DNA of 42,996 bases, from positions 1-42,996 of the forward strand of contig NZ_JNYE01000068.1 of the NCBI RefSeq assembly GCF_000717185.1, in the 5' to 3' direction. The position numbers and the translations under genes were made by a program. This DNA is from Kitasatospora phosalacinea (lineage in GTDB: Bacteria > Actinomycetota > Actinomycetes > Streptomycetales > Streptomycetaceae). Shown in pieces: positions 17,734-26,603 of the stretch. Below the pieces are notes generated by a model that did no database searches, was not told the origin of the DNA, and saw only the letters and a list, made by a program, of their open reading frames with translations. Numbering within the stretch: the stretch's first letter is position 1; each line of letters opens with the position of its first letter.

Positions 17734-19137
17734 TCAGTGGCGGGCGGCGGCCAGCAGGGCGAGCAGGACGAAGGCGAGGACGACGGCGAGGCTGAGCTGG
17801 AAGGCGGCCGGGTAGTCGGCGGGGGTGTGCAGGTGGGAGAAGAAGGTGGCTCCGACGGTGGCGATGCCCGCCGCGGAGCCGATCCGCTGCGCGGTCTGCA
17901 GGACGCCCCCGGCGGAGCCCGCCCGGGCGACGGGGACCTCGTTGAGGGTGAGGGCCTGGTTCGGGGAGACCACCAGGCCGCTGCCGAGGCCGGCCAGCAG
18001 CAGCGGCAGGGCGGTGGCCCAGCCGACCTCGGGGCCGTCGAAGAGGTGGACGGCGAGGGCGGCGAGGGCGAGGCCGACGGCGACGGTGGTGAGGCCGGCG
18101 GCGATCAGCCGGCGGCCGTACCGGGTGACCAGGCGTCCGCCGGCGGTGGAGGCGACCGCGGAGGCCAGGGCGAAGGGGGTGATGGCCAGGCCCGCCTGGA
18201 GGGCGCTGTAGTGGCGGCCGGACTGCAGGTAGATGGTGAAGACGAAGAAGACCGCGGTGAAGCCCGCGAAGTAGAGCAGCGAGACCAGCGCGCCGCCGGT
18301 GAAGGAGCGGGTGCCGAACAGCTCGGGGTGGACGAGCGGCTCGCGCTGCCGGGCGTAGCGGCGCTCCCACTGGGCGAAGGCGGCCAGGACGAGCGCGGAG
18401 CAGGCCAGCAGCAGCCACTTGCGGGCGTCGTGCCACTGGGCCTGGACCAGCGGGAGCAGCAGCAGGACGGTGCCGGTGCCGAGCAGCAGCACGCCGACCG
18501 GGTCGAAGTCGCGGCGGGCGCAGGTGTCGGGGGTGGGTGCGGGCAGCAGGCGGCTGGCGAAGGGCAGCGCGGCCAGGCCGATCGGCAGGTTGACGTAGAA
18601 CACCCAGCGCCAGCCCTCGGCGGTGCCGAACGCGGCGATCAGCAGGCCGCCGAGCAGCGGGCCGACGGCGGTGGAGAAGCCGATGGTGGTGCCGAGCAGG
18701 CCGAAGGCGCGGGCGCGTTCCTCGCCGCGGAAGAGCTGCTGGATGAAGCCGGAGACCTGGGGGACGAGCAGTCCGCCGGCCATGCCCTGGAGCAGCCGGG
18801 CGACGACCAGCCAGGCCTCGTTCTGGGCGGCGCCGGCCAGTGCGCTGGTGGCGGTGAACAGGGCGAGGCCGGTGAGGAAGACCGGGCGGCGGCCGACCGC
18901 GTCGCCGAGCCGTCCGGCCGGGACCAGGACGAGGCCGAAGGCCAGCGAGTAGCCGGAGAGCACCCACTGGAGCCCGGCCTCGGACATCTGCAGTCCGCTG
19001 CGCACCGACGGCAGGGCGACGTTGACGATGGAGACGTCGAGCAGGGTCATGAACCCGGCGACCAGGCACACCGCGAGGGCCCGCCAGCGGCGCACCTCGG
19101 GGGTGCGGGCGTCGACTGTCGTGGGCTGGCTGGCCAT
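17734..19137 (-). CDS. DHA2-family MFS exporter
   Basis: A 467-residue drug/proton antiporter-like protein. Helix 1 has FMTLLDVSIVNVALPSVR, the motif A loop reads GRLGDAVGRRPVFLTG, and motif C is GTTIGFSTAVGPLLGGLL. About 14 hydrophobic segments are present; the C-terminus is short. It faces the whiE hydroxylase gene convergently and has its own promoter side at 19138-19234. Export of a pigment intermediate or resistance to an unrelated drug are both possible; adjacency alone does not decide. Confidence 0.9.
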   Translation of the reverse strand: MASQPTTVDARTPEVRRWRALAVCLVAGFMTLLDVSIVNVALPSVRSGLQMSEAGLQWVLSGYSLAFGLVLVPAGRLGDAVGRRPVFLTGLALFTATSALAGAAQNEAWLVVARLLQGMAGGLLVPQVSGFIQQLFRGEERARAFGLLGTTIGFSTAVGPLLGGLLIAAFGTAEGWRWVFYVNLPIGLAALPFASRLLPAPTPDTCARRDFDPVGVLLLGTGTVLLLLPLVQAQWHDARKWLLLACSALVLAAFAQWERRYARQREPLVHPELFGTRSFTGGALVSLLYFAGFTAVFFVFTIYLQSGRHYSALQAGLAITPFALASAVASTAGGRLVTRYGRRLIAAGLTTVAVGLALAALAVHLFDGPEVGWATALPLLLAGLGSGLVVSPNQALTLNEVPVARAGSAGGVLQTAQRIGSAAGIATVGATFFSHLHTPADYPAAFQLSLAVVLAFVLLALLAAARH

Positions 19138-19234
19138 GGCGGGGTCCCCTTCCGTCCGGCGTCCAGTCTCGGAGGCGTCGGCGGCGTCGGGCGGGCGGCG
19201 CGCCGGGGGCGGGGGCCGGTCGGCTGACGCCGGG

Positions 19235-19801
19235 TCAGGGGACGGGCGGCAGGTCGAGGCGGATCCGGCGGGCGTCGGCGACGGCGGGCGGGGTGGCGCC
19301 GAGGTCGGTGAGGGTGGTGACCACCACGGAGTCGGTGCCGGTGAGCCAGGTGCTGGTCTTGGACTGGACGGTGACGGTCTGGGCCTGCGGGGTGCCGTCG
19401 CACAGCACCAGGGTCGGGGAGGTGCGGGTGGCGCCGAAGGCGGTGGTGGCGGGGTCCTCGGGGTCGGGCTGCTCGACCGAGGTGTTCAGCGAGCGGGGCT
19501 GGCCGGTGGGCGCGCACGTGTAGGCGAGGGTGACCCGGACCCGGCTGGGGACCTTCGGGTCGACGGCGGCGCCGGTGATCGTGACGGCGGTCGGGGGCGC
19601 CTCCGGCGCGGACGAGGCCTCCGACGAAGGGGAGGCCTCCGGCGAGGGCGAGGGGGCCGTGCCGGGCGCCGGGGAGGAGGCCGTGCCGGGCGCCGGGGCG
19701 GGGGACGGTTCGTCGGCGGGCGCCGGGGCCGGGGCGGTGAGGGCGGCGGCTCCGGCGGCGAGGGCGAGCAGGCCGACGGCGACGAGGGGGCGGAGGTGCA
19801 C
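19235..19801 (-). CDS. Secreted protein with Pro/Ser-rich linker; function unknown
   Basis: A 188-residue exported protein. A signal peptide (MHLRPLVAVGLLALAAGAAA) is followed by a low-complexity Pro/Ala/Ser/Glu linker (about residues 25-70, with repeated S-P-A-P-G-T-A units). A C-terminal beta-rich domain has two Cys residues (YTCAPTG and LVLCDGT) that may form a disulphide. The start is GTG or ATG at 19801. The C-terminal domain resembles small actinomycete cell-surface domains but I cannot name a family. Its GC-rich linker repeats are prone to length change. Confidence 0.7.
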   Translation of the reverse strand: MHLRPLVAVGLLALAAGAAALTAPAPAPADEPSPAPAPGTASSPAPGTAPSPSPEASPSSEASSAPEAPPTAVTITGAAVDPKVPSRVRVTLAYTCAPTGQPRSLNTSVEQPDPEDPATTAFGATRTSPTLVLCDGTPQAQTVTVQSKTSTWLTGTDSVVVTTLTDLGATPPAVADARRIRLDLPPVP

Positions 19802-19918
19802 GGCGGGGCCTTCCGGTCGACGGCGTGGTTGCTCCGACTCTCCGTCAGCCCGGTGCGCCGGGCGAGCGGTCGCGCCCGGGCGGGTGTCGGGCCGGGGCGG
19901 CCCGCGGTCGGCCCGCGG

Positions 19919-22444
19919 TCAGCCCGCCCGGTACGGGAGTTCGATCTCCGCCCAGACCACCTTGCCGTGCTTGGTGGGGCGGCTCCCCCAGCGGTGCGCG
20001 AGCTCGCTGATCAGGTGGATGCCGCGGCCGCCCTCGTCCTCCTCGGCGGAGCTGCGCAGCCGGGGCGGCTGGCCCCCGGCGTCGGAGACCTCCAGGGTGA
20101 GGGTGCGGTCGCGGAAGATCCGCAGGCGGCGGGGGGCGTCGGCGTGCAGCAGGGCGTTGGTGACGAGTTCGCTGACCACCAGTTCGGCGTAGTCGGTGAG
20201 GGCGGACAGGCCCCAGGCGTCCAGGGTGGCGCGGGTGAAGCGGCGGGCGCGGGCGGGCAGCGGGCCCTCGCTGGGCAGCAGCAGGGTGGCGATCCGGTCG
20301 GCGGGGACGGGCAGGACCCGGGCCATGATCATGGCGATGTCGTCCTCGGTGCCGTCGGTGACCAGGGCGGAGAGCGCGGCGTCGCAGCTCTCCTCCAGGG
20401 TGCGGCCGGGGGTGGCGAGGGTGCGGGCGAGCAGGTCGATGCCCTCGTCGAGGTCGCGGCCGCGGCGTTCGACCAGGCCGTCGGTGTAGAGCGCGAAGGT
20501 GGCGCCGGGGGGCAGGGTGAACTCGACCGACTCGAAGGCGCCGCCGCCGATGCCGAGCGGGACGCCGGGCGGCAGGTCGATGACGTGCGCGGTGCCGTCG
20601 GGGTCGACCCGGACGGGCGGCAGGTGGCCGGCCGAGCAGATCACCACGCTGCGGTCGACGGGGTCGTACACGGCGCACACGCAGGTCGCGAACTGGCCCT
20701 CGCCGATCGCGGAGGCGGTCTCGTCGAGGCGGCCGAGGACCTGTTCGGGCGGCAGGTCGAGGGTGGCCAGGGTGCGGGCGACGGTGCGCAGTTGGCCCAT
20801 CGTGGCGGCGGCCCGGATGCCGTGGCCCATCACGTCGCCGACCACCAGGGCGACGCGTCCGCAGGACAGCGGGACGACGTCGAACCAGTCGCCGCCGACC
20901 TCGCTGACCACGCTGGAGGGCAGGTAGCGGTGGGCGATCTCCAGGCCCAGGGTGCGGTGGATCTCCTGCGGCAGCAGGCTGCGCTGCAGGGTGAGGGCGG
21001 TCTCGCGCTCGCGCCGGTAGAGCCGGGCGTTGTCGATGGCCAGGGCGGTGCGGGCGACGAGCTCCTCGGCGAGCGAGACGTCGGCGGCGCCGAACGGCTC
21101 GGGGTTGCGGGTGCGGACGAACTCGGCGCCGCCGAGCACCATGCCGCGGGCGATCAGCGGCACCAGCAGGTAGGAGTGGATGCCCGCGGCGATGCCGGGG
21201 GCGACCCGTTCGGGGTCGGGGACGAGCCCGCGCAGCACCTCCTCGTCCACGTGCGGCTTGAGCAGCGGGCGGCCGCTGCGCAGGCACTGGGCGTAGACCC
21301 GGTGCGGGCCGTACTCGGTGGTGCCGCCGACGGTGTCGGAGACGTTGGTCAGGCCGGAGCCGTAGGCCTCGCCGACCGCGACGGCGCGGACCTGGATGGG
21401 GCGGTCGGGCTGGATCGGGGCGGGCTCCTCGCCGCGCAGCACGGGCTCCAGCAGGTCGACGGTGGCGAAGTCGGCGAACTTCGGGACGATCGCCTCGACC
21501 ATCTCCTCGGCGGTGCGCTTGAGGTCGAGGGTGGTGCCGATCCGGGCGCCGGCCGAGGCGAGCAGGGTGAGCCGCTCCTGGGCGCGGGAGGCGCGGGCCT
21601 CGGCCTGGAAGCGCTCGGTGACGTCGATGATCGAGGAGGAGACGCCGAGCACCTTGCCGGTGGAGTCCTCCAGCCGGAAGTAGGACGCCGACCAGGCCCG
21701 GTCGCGGCGCGGGTCGCCGGGGACGCGGCCGTGCGAGCGGGCGTCGACCACGGGCTTGCCGGTGGCGATCACCTGCCGCATCACGTTCTCGATCTCGTTG
21801 GCGTTGATGCCGGGCAGCACGGCGGAGATCCGGCGGCCGAGGTGCTCCTCGGCGCTGAGGCCGTTGATCCGGGCGAGCGCCTCGTTCAGCCGGACGAAGC
21901 GCAGTTCGGTGTCGTAGACGGCGAGGCCGATCGGGGACTGGTCGAAGAAGCCGTCCAGGATCGCCAGGTCGGACTCGACCTCGTGCAGGGCCTCGGTGTC
22001 GGAGGCGGTGGCCAGCAGCAGGGTGCGGCCGTCGGGCCCGGTGACCGGGTAGGTGTGGAACTCCAGCTCGACGGTGGAGCCGTCGCGGCGGCGGACGGGG
22101 TGGGTGCCGGACCAGCCGCGTCCGGCGACCAGGCGGTCGAACAGCTTCTCGGCGGCGGCCCGGTCCTGCTCGGGCAGCAGCAGCTGGACCGGGTGGGCGC
22201 CGATGGCCTGCTCGGCGCTCCAGCCGGTGAGCGCCTCGGCCTCCTGGCTCCAGTGCAGCACCCGGCCGTCCTCCTGGACGAGGGCGGTGGCCAGCGGGAC
22301 CAGGCGGTGCCCGGCCAGGCGCGCGGAAGCGGCGCCCGCCGCGTCGCGGCCGGGCCTGTGTTCGAACCCGTGCGTGCTCAGTTGGCCACCTGCCCGGTAC
22401 CTTCCCCGGTTCTGCCGGTCGTTCCGGCTTCCACCAGACTGCAC
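19919..22444 (-). CDS. PAS-PAS-GAF-SpoIIE phosphatase with anti-sigma HATPase domain
   Basis: A multidomain PP2C-type regulator of about 841 residues. Two PAS domains come first (around ALTGWSAEQAIGAHPVQLLL and ILDGFFDQSPIGLAVYDTEL). A GAF domain follows (RLTLLASAGARIGTTLDLKR to TALAIDNARLYRRE). The SpoIIE phosphatase domain has EVGGDWFDVVPL and VVGDVMGHGIRAAATM, the Asp residues of which bind metal. A C-terminal GHKL ATPase has the N box ELVTNALLHA and the G2 box EGGRGIHLISEL. Such proteins dephosphorylate anti-anti-sigma factors and can also act as anti-sigma kinases. The start is uncertain: GTG 22444 is used here, and the frame stays open to ATG 22597. Confidence 0.85.
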   Translation of the reverse strand: MQSGGSRNDRQNRGRYRAGGQLSTHGFEHRPGRDAAGAASARLAGHRLVPLATALVQEDGRVLHWSQEAEALTGWSAEQAIGAHPVQLLLPEQDRAAAEKLFDRLVAGRGWSGTHPVRRRDGSTVELEFHTYPVTGPDGRTLLLATASDTEALHEVESDLAILDGFFDQSPIGLAVYDTELRFVRLNEALARINGLSAEEHLGRRISAVLPGINANEIENVMRQVIATGKPVVDARSHGRVPGDPRRDRAWSASYFRLEDSTGKVLGVSSSIIDVTERFQAEARASRAQERLTLLASAGARIGTTLDLKRTAEEMVEAIVPKFADFATVDLLEPVLRGEEPAPIQPDRPIQVRAVAVGEAYGSGLTNVSDTVGGTTEYGPHRVYAQCLRSGRPLLKPHVDEEVLRGLVPDPERVAPGIAAGIHSYLLVPLIARGMVLGGAEFVRTRNPEPFGAADVSLAEELVARTALAIDNARLYRRERETALTLQRSLLPQEIHRTLGLEIAHRYLPSSVVSEVGGDWFDVVPLSCGRVALVVGDVMGHGIRAAATMGQLRTVARTLATLDLPPEQVLGRLDETASAIGEGQFATCVCAVYDPVDRSVVICSAGHLPPVRVDPDGTAHVIDLPPGVPLGIGGGAFESVEFTLPPGATFALYTDGLVERRGRDLDEGIDLLARTLATPGRTLEESCDAALSALVTDGTEDDIAMIMARVLPVPADRIATLLLPSEGPLPARARRFTRATLDAWGLSALTDYAELVVSELVTNALLHADAPRRLRIFRDRTLTLEVSDAGGQPPRLRSSAEEDEGGRGIHLISELAHRWGSRPTKHGKVVWAEIELPYRAG

Positions 22445-22574
22445 GGCCCGCCGGGCGCTGGCGACTGGTGGTCGTGCGGGCGGTCGGACCGAAGATGAGA
22501 GTGTGCTCGATTCGGACCGGTTCGGGCAAGGGTGCGACCCCCAACTGCCGGTCACGGACCGTTCCGGAGCGGTG

Positions 22575-22612
22575 TCACCCGGCGAGCGCGGCGTCATCCG
22601 GCGAGCGCGGCG
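22575..22612 (-). repeat. 19-bp direct duplication over the TetR stop codon
   Basis: Read on the minus strand, CGCCGCGCTCGCCGGRTGA occurs twice in tandem with one base difference. The first copy supplies the TetR stop (TGA, 22594-22596). The second repeats the TGA 19 bases later, in another frame. It also creates the ATGA overlap with the possible distal start of the phosphatase gene. Confidence 0.85.
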
Positions 22613-23226
22613 TCCAGCAGGCGGGACCACTGGCGGACGACGCCGGCCCGGCGCGGGCCGTCGTCGGTGAGCAGGTTGGCCAGGCCCAGGCCGCGGGCCA
22701 GGTCGAGGGTGGCCTGGACGGTCTCCCGGACGCCGGTGGCGGACTCGTCGGCGCCCAGGCACTCGACGGCGGCCCGGTGCGCCTCCCGGCCCACGTGGTC
22801 CTCCAGGCTGACGATGCGTTCGCGCAGCGGCTGCTCGGTGGCGGCGGCCGCCCACAGGTGCAGCGCGGCGCGGAACAGCGGGCCGGTGTGGAGGTGGACG
22901 ATCATCTCCACCACGGCCTCGGTGCGGGCCGGGCCGGGCGGCGGCAGCTGCTCGGCCCGCGCCAGCACGGCGGCCAGGCGTTCGGCGGCGACGTGCTCGA
23001 CGGCGGCGGTGAACAGGTCCTCGCGGGTGCGGAAGTGGTGCTGGGCGGCGCCGCGGGTGACGCCCGCCCGCTCGGCGACCACCAGCACCGTGGAACCGTT
23101 CCAGCCGAGCTCGGCCAGGCACTCCACCGCCGCCTCCAGCAGCCGTCGGCGGGTGGCGCGGCTGCGGTCCTGCCGGGGCGAGCGGTCCTGCCGGGGTGTG
23201 CGGGCGGCGGGGGTGCTGGACGTCAT
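22594..23226 (-). CDS. TetR-family transcriptional regulator
   Basis: A 210-residue regulator. A basic N-terminus with repeated RQDRS (TPRQDRSPRQDRSRATRRRL) precedes the helix-turn-helix at about residues 45-68 (STVLVVAERAGVTRGAAQHH). The helical C-terminal ligand domain contains LHTGPLFRAALHLWAAAATE, typical of lipid- or CoA-related TetR proteins. AGGAG lies six bases before the ATG at 23226. It is 61 bases downstream of the acyl-CoA ligase gene on the same strand and probably cotranscribed with it, so it may control fatty- or aryl-acid activation in response to an acyl-CoA. Confidence 0.88.
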   Translation of the reverse strand: MTSSTPAARTPRQDRSPRQDRSRATRRRLLEAAVECLAELGWNGSTVLVVAERAGVTRGAAQHHFRTREDLFTAAVEHVAAERLAAVLARAEQLPPPGPARTEAVVEMIVHLHTGPLFRAALHLWAAAATEQPLRERIVSLEDHVGREAHRAAVECLGADESATGVRETVQATLDLARGLGLANLLTDDGPRRAGVVRQWSRLLDAALAG

Positions 23227-23287
23227 CGGCGGCTCCTGGTCGGCGCGTTCGGGCCGGGGCTGCGGGTGGGCCCCGGCGCCACCGATC

Positions 23288-24889
23288 CTATGCACCGCCG
23301 TCCGGCCGCCGTCCCCGCTCCGCCGCCCGGGCCCGCAGTTCGCGGCGCAGCACCTTGCCGTCGGCGGACCTCGGCACCGCCTCCAGGAACTCCACCGCGC
23401 GGACCTTCCGGTCCGGGGCGACCCGGCGGGCCACGTACTCGACCACCTCCTGTTCGGCCAGCTCGCAGCCGAACGCGGGCACCACATACGCCTTGGGGTG
23501 CTCGGCGCCGCGGGCGTCGGGGACGCCGACGACGACGGCGTCGGCGATGCTCGGGTGGGTGAGCAGCAGGGCCTCCAGTTCGGCCGGGGCGACCCGGCGG
23601 CCCCCGTGCCCGATCAGCTCCTCCACCCGGCCGACGACGAACAGCCAGCCGTCGGCGTCGACGCGGCCGAGGTCGCCGGTGTGCAGCCAGCCGTCCGGGT
23701 CGACGGTCGCGGGGGTGTCGGGTTCCTTGCCGAGGTAGCCCTTCATCACCTGCGGGCCGCGGAACAGCAGTTCGCCGTCCTCGCCGGGGCCGAGGTCGCG
23801 GTGCGGGGCGTCCAGCGAGCGGACCCGCAGTTCGGTGCCGGGGGCGAGGCGGCCGACGGTGCCGACCGGCGGGTTCGGGTCGCCGGGCGGGACGACGTGG
23901 GTGAGCGGGGAGAGCTCGGTCATGCCGTAGCCCTGCAGCAGGTGCGGCAGGCCCAGGCGGCGGGCCGCGGCGGCGGCCGGTTCGGCGGCCAGCGGGGCGG
24001 CGGCGGAGAGCACGTAGCGGACGGAGGACAGGTCGAAGCGGTCGACCAGCGGGTGCTTGGCCAGCGCGAGGACGATCGGCGGGGCCACGTGCACCGCCTC
24101 GATCCGGTGGCACTGGATCGTCGCCAGGAACTGCTCCAGGCCGAAGCCGGGCAGCACGACGACGGTGGAGCGGGCCCGCAGCGGGCGGTTGAGCAGGGCC
24201 GTCAGACCGTAGGCGTGGGAGAACGGCAGCACCGCCAGGACCCGCTCGCCGGGGGCCGGGCCGAGCAGGGCGTCGACCTGGGCGAGGTTGCTGGACAGCG
24301 AGCGGTGGGTGAGCATCACGCCCTTGGGCGGGCCGGTCGTCCCGCTGGAGTACGCCACCGCCGCCAGGTCGGCGGCCGGGTCTATCCGCGGCTCCGGTTC
24401 GGAGGCGCCGGTGGCGGCCAGGTCGGCCAGCGAGCGGTGGCCCGCGGCCTCGTCGCAGACGAAGACCTCGGCGACCGGGTGCTCGGCGGCCGCCTGCCGG
24501 GCGACGGGCAGCAGCGCGGCGGTGGTGACGATCCAGCGGGCGTCGCAGTCGCGCAACCGGCCCGCCAGCTCGGCAGCGGTGGCGAGCGGGTCCACCGGGG
24601 CGACGGCCGCCCCCGTGCGGGTGGTGCCGTAGAACGCCAGCGGGTAGGCGATCGAGTTCGGGCTGAACAGCGCCACCACGTCGCCCTCGGCCACCCCGGC
24701 CTCGGCCAGCCCCGCGGCGAGGCGGCGACTGCCCGCGTCCAGCTCCCGGTAGCTGACGCTCCGCCCGGTCAGCCCGTCCACCAGCGCCGGGCGGTCGGCG
24801 TGCTCGCCGGTGGCGCAGTCACCGAGGACGGCCTCGTGGAGCGGCCGGTCGAGCGGGGCGACGGGCGGGTAGTCGCTGTGGAACACCAT
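23288..24889 (-). CDS. AMP-forming acyl/aryl-CoA ligase (4-coumarate-CoA ligase-like)
   Basis: A 533-residue ANL-family ligase. The P-loop is AYSSGTTGPPKGVMLTH, A5 is LLQGYGMTELSP, A7 is GWLHTGDLGRVDADG, and A8/hinge is GRVEELIGHGGRRVAPAELE. The A10 Lys is in PRSADGKVLRRELR. It makes an acyl-adenylate and then the CoA thioester. The hinge GHGGRRV differs from the usual K-x-K-G-F-x-V, so the Lys contributing to the thiolation half-reaction is altered. The overall pattern resembles actinomycete cinnamate/coumarate ligases, but substrate-pocket residues cannot be judged by eye. The start ATG at 24889 gives MVFHSDYPPVAPLDRPLHEA. Confidence 0.9.
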   Translation of the reverse strand: MVFHSDYPPVAPLDRPLHEAVLGDCATGEHADRPALVDGLTGRSVSYRELDAGSRRLAAGLAEAGVAEGDVVALFSPNSIAYPLAFYGTTRTGAAVAPVDPLATAAELAGRLRDCDARWIVTTAALLPVARQAAAEHPVAEVFVCDEAAGHRSLADLAATGASEPEPRIDPAADLAAVAYSSGTTGPPKGVMLTHRSLSSNLAQVDALLGPAPGERVLAVLPFSHAYGLTALLNRPLRARSTVVVLPGFGLEQFLATIQCHRIEAVHVAPPIVLALAKHPLVDRFDLSSVRYVLSAAAPLAAEPAAAAARRLGLPHLLQGYGMTELSPLTHVVPPGDPNPPVGTVGRLAPGTELRVRSLDAPHRDLGPGEDGELLFRGPQVMKGYLGKEPDTPATVDPDGWLHTGDLGRVDADGWLFVVGRVEELIGHGGRRVAPAELEALLLTHPSIADAVVVGVPDARGAEHPKAYVVPAFGCELAEQEVVEYVARRVAPDRKVRAVEFLEAVPRSADGKVLRRELRARAAERGRRPDGGA

Positions 24890-25057
24890 GCGGATCTCCG
24901 GGCGGCTCGGCGGTCGCGGCCGCGGGGTGCGGGCGCGGCTGCCAGCGTGCCGGGGGCGCGCGGGCCGCCACCAGGGCGCGTGACGGGCTTACGGGCGTAC
25001 GGGCGTCCCGCACGTTCGGCGGGCGGGAGGGGGCGGGGTCGCGCTGCGCGGGGGCTT

Positions 25058-25381
25058 TCAGGCCTCGGGGTCCCAGTCGTAGAGCTGGTGGAAGGGCTCG
25101 GGGGCGCCCTCGACGGGGAGGGCCTCGACGGGGGTGCGGCCGTGGAGGACGGCGAGGATCTCGGCGGCGGTGCCGCGGAGGCTGGCGTCGGGGGCCGTGG
25201 TGGGGGTGGGGGTGCGGGTGCGGGTGACGCGGGCGCCGGACGGGGAGAGGGTGAGGTGCCAGGTGGGGCCGTCGGTGGCCCGGAAGGCGAGGGTGGCGGG
25301 GGCGTGCGGCCAGGGGACGGTGGTGGAGCAGCAGGCTCGGTACGGGTGGCACCACGCAGGAGGCGGGCCGCTGGGGCCCGG
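25058..25381 (-). pseudogene. C-terminal remnant resembling a maleylpyruvate-isomerase-type enzyme
   Basis: A minus-strand reading of about 107 residues with no ATG, GTG or TTG start. The last 90 residues (VPWPHAPATLAFRATDGPTW through LHGRTPVEALPVEG to LYDWDPEA) look like the C-terminal domain of mycothiol-dependent maleylpyruvate isomerase (MDMPI) proteins. The N-terminal DinB-like domain is missing. The frame is the same as that of the upstream minus-strand gene and is separated from it only by that gene's TGA at 25382. The first 20 residues include sequence duplicated from within that neighbour, so this is likely a decayed or rearranged locus. Confidence 0.5.
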
Positions 25382-26134
25382 TCAGGGGGTGCGGGGCTGC
25401 CCGGCGAGGGCACGGGCGAGGGCCCGGTGCGCGGACGGGGCGAGGGAGACGGTGCGCAGCAGTGCGGACCGCGGGGCGGCTCCGGCCGGGGCCGGGGTGC
25501 CGCCGCTGAGGGGTGAGAGGGCGTCGGGGTCGTGCCCGGGGTCGGTACGGGTGGCGCGCAGGAGGCGGGCCGCGGTGGCGGGTGCGGTGGCGGGCGGGGC
25601 TCCGACCGCGAGCAGCGCCCGCGCGACGCGGGCCGTGGCGGCGGCGACGTGCCGCGGGGCGGCGGCGAGCGCGGGCAGCAGGAGCAGCAGCCGGGCCTCC
25701 GGGGCCAGGACGCCGGGGCCCGCCGGGGGCGGCGCGTCCACGATGCGGGTGAGCTCCGGCCAGGACAGCCCCGGGCCGTACCGGGGGTCGTCCGTGGCGG
25801 TGACGAGTTCGGGGCGGCTCCACTCCGGGTGCACGAGGAGGTGCTCGACCCCGCGGGCGCCGTCCTGGTTGCGGTACACGACGAGCAGCGCGTGGCCGCC
25901 CGCGAAGGCGACCGTGAAGACCGGCCAGGCCCGGTCGTCCTCCAACTCCTCGGCCAGCGCGTCGGTGTCCGCGCCGTCCGCGCCGAACCACTCCGGCTGC
26001 GGCGGTTCCGTGTCGGTGGTGGCGGCGGCGGTGGCGTGGCAGAGGCCCAGCAGGTGGTGGGGCCAGAAGCCCGGCCGGTCCAGCAGGGCCTCGGCCGCGA
26101 ACAGGGGGCCGGGGGCGTACCCGTCGATCAGCAT
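25382..26134 (-). CDS. Hypothetical actinomycete protein, N-terminal MLIDGYAPGPLFAAEALLDR
   Basis: A 250-residue protein of unknown function. The N-terminal 140 residues are well structured, with W/H-rich segments (PGFWPHHLLGLCHATAAATT, WPVFTVAFAGGHALLVVYRN, VEHLLVHPEWSRPELVTATD). The C-terminal 110 residues are Ala/Leu/Pro-rich helices (LLLLLPALAAAPRHVAAATA). I have the impression that it is recurrent in Streptomyces, but no function is known to me. The ATG at 26134 is the first with a protein-like N-terminus. Its stop is shared in frame with the downstream enzyme remnant. Confidence 0.7.
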   Translation of the reverse strand: MLIDGYAPGPLFAAEALLDRPGFWPHHLLGLCHATAAATTDTEPPQPEWFGADGADTDALAEELEDDRAWPVFTVAFAGGHALLVVYRNQDGARGVEHLLVHPEWSRPELVTATDDPRYGPGLSWPELTRIVDAPPPAGPGVLAPEARLLLLLPALAAAPRHVAAATARVARALLAVGAPPATAPATAARLLRATRTDPGHDPDALSPLSGGTPAPAGAAPRSALLRTVSLAPSAHRALARALAGQPRTP

Positions 26135-26252
26135 CCGGTCAGTCTGCCCGCCGGTACCGACGCCCCGGGCCGCACGGGGATGGCGCGGGCGGGCGGGTGG
26201 CCGAACGGGTGGCTTCCCATGTCCGTCCGGGCGGCGGCTCGTTGGGCCTGCC

Positions 26253-26603
26253 GTGGGGAAGAGACCGCCGTGGTTGGTGTCGGACGAGCTGTGGGGCCGG
26301 ATCGAGCCGCTGCTGCCGGTGCGGCGGCAGGGCCTCGGGCGCCCGTCCGCGAACGACCGCGGCTGCCTGCAGGGGATCCTGTTCGTGCTGCACACCGGCA
26401 TCCAGTGGGAGTGGCTGCCGCAGGAGCTGGGCTACGGCTCCGGCATGACGTGCTGGCGCCGGCTGCGGGACTGGCAGGACGCCGGGGTCTGGGACCGGCT
26501 GCAGGGGGTGCTGCTGGACGAGCTCTACCGGGCGGGCGAGCTGGACTGGTCGCGGACGGCGGTCGACGACTCGCGCCAGCGGGCCCGGCGGGGCGGCGGG
26601 TGA
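26253..26603 (+). pseudogene. Truncated IS5-family transposase (N-terminal part)
   Basis: A 116-residue reading with the N-terminal DUF4096-type domain of IS5-group transposases: PPWLVSDELWGRIEPLLPVR, GRPSANDRGCLQGILFVLHT, GIQWEWLPQELGYGSGMTCW and RRLRDWQDAGVWDRLQGVLL. Intact elements continue with the first DDE Asp in a V-D-S-S-H-V-like motif. Here the reading passes through DWSRTAVDDSRQRARRGGG and stops, so the DDE core is lost. The start is probably GTG 26253. No terminal inverted repeats are evident. It is a dead insertion remnant. Confidence 0.8.

Noticed and set aside
19022..22498. Very long plus-strand open frame (about 1150 codons) opposite the exporter, secreted protein and phosphatase genes
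   Set aside because: The translation is Gly/Ala/Arg/Asp-rich low complexity with no domain, and the minus strand carries clear families; it is a GC-rich antisense shadow.
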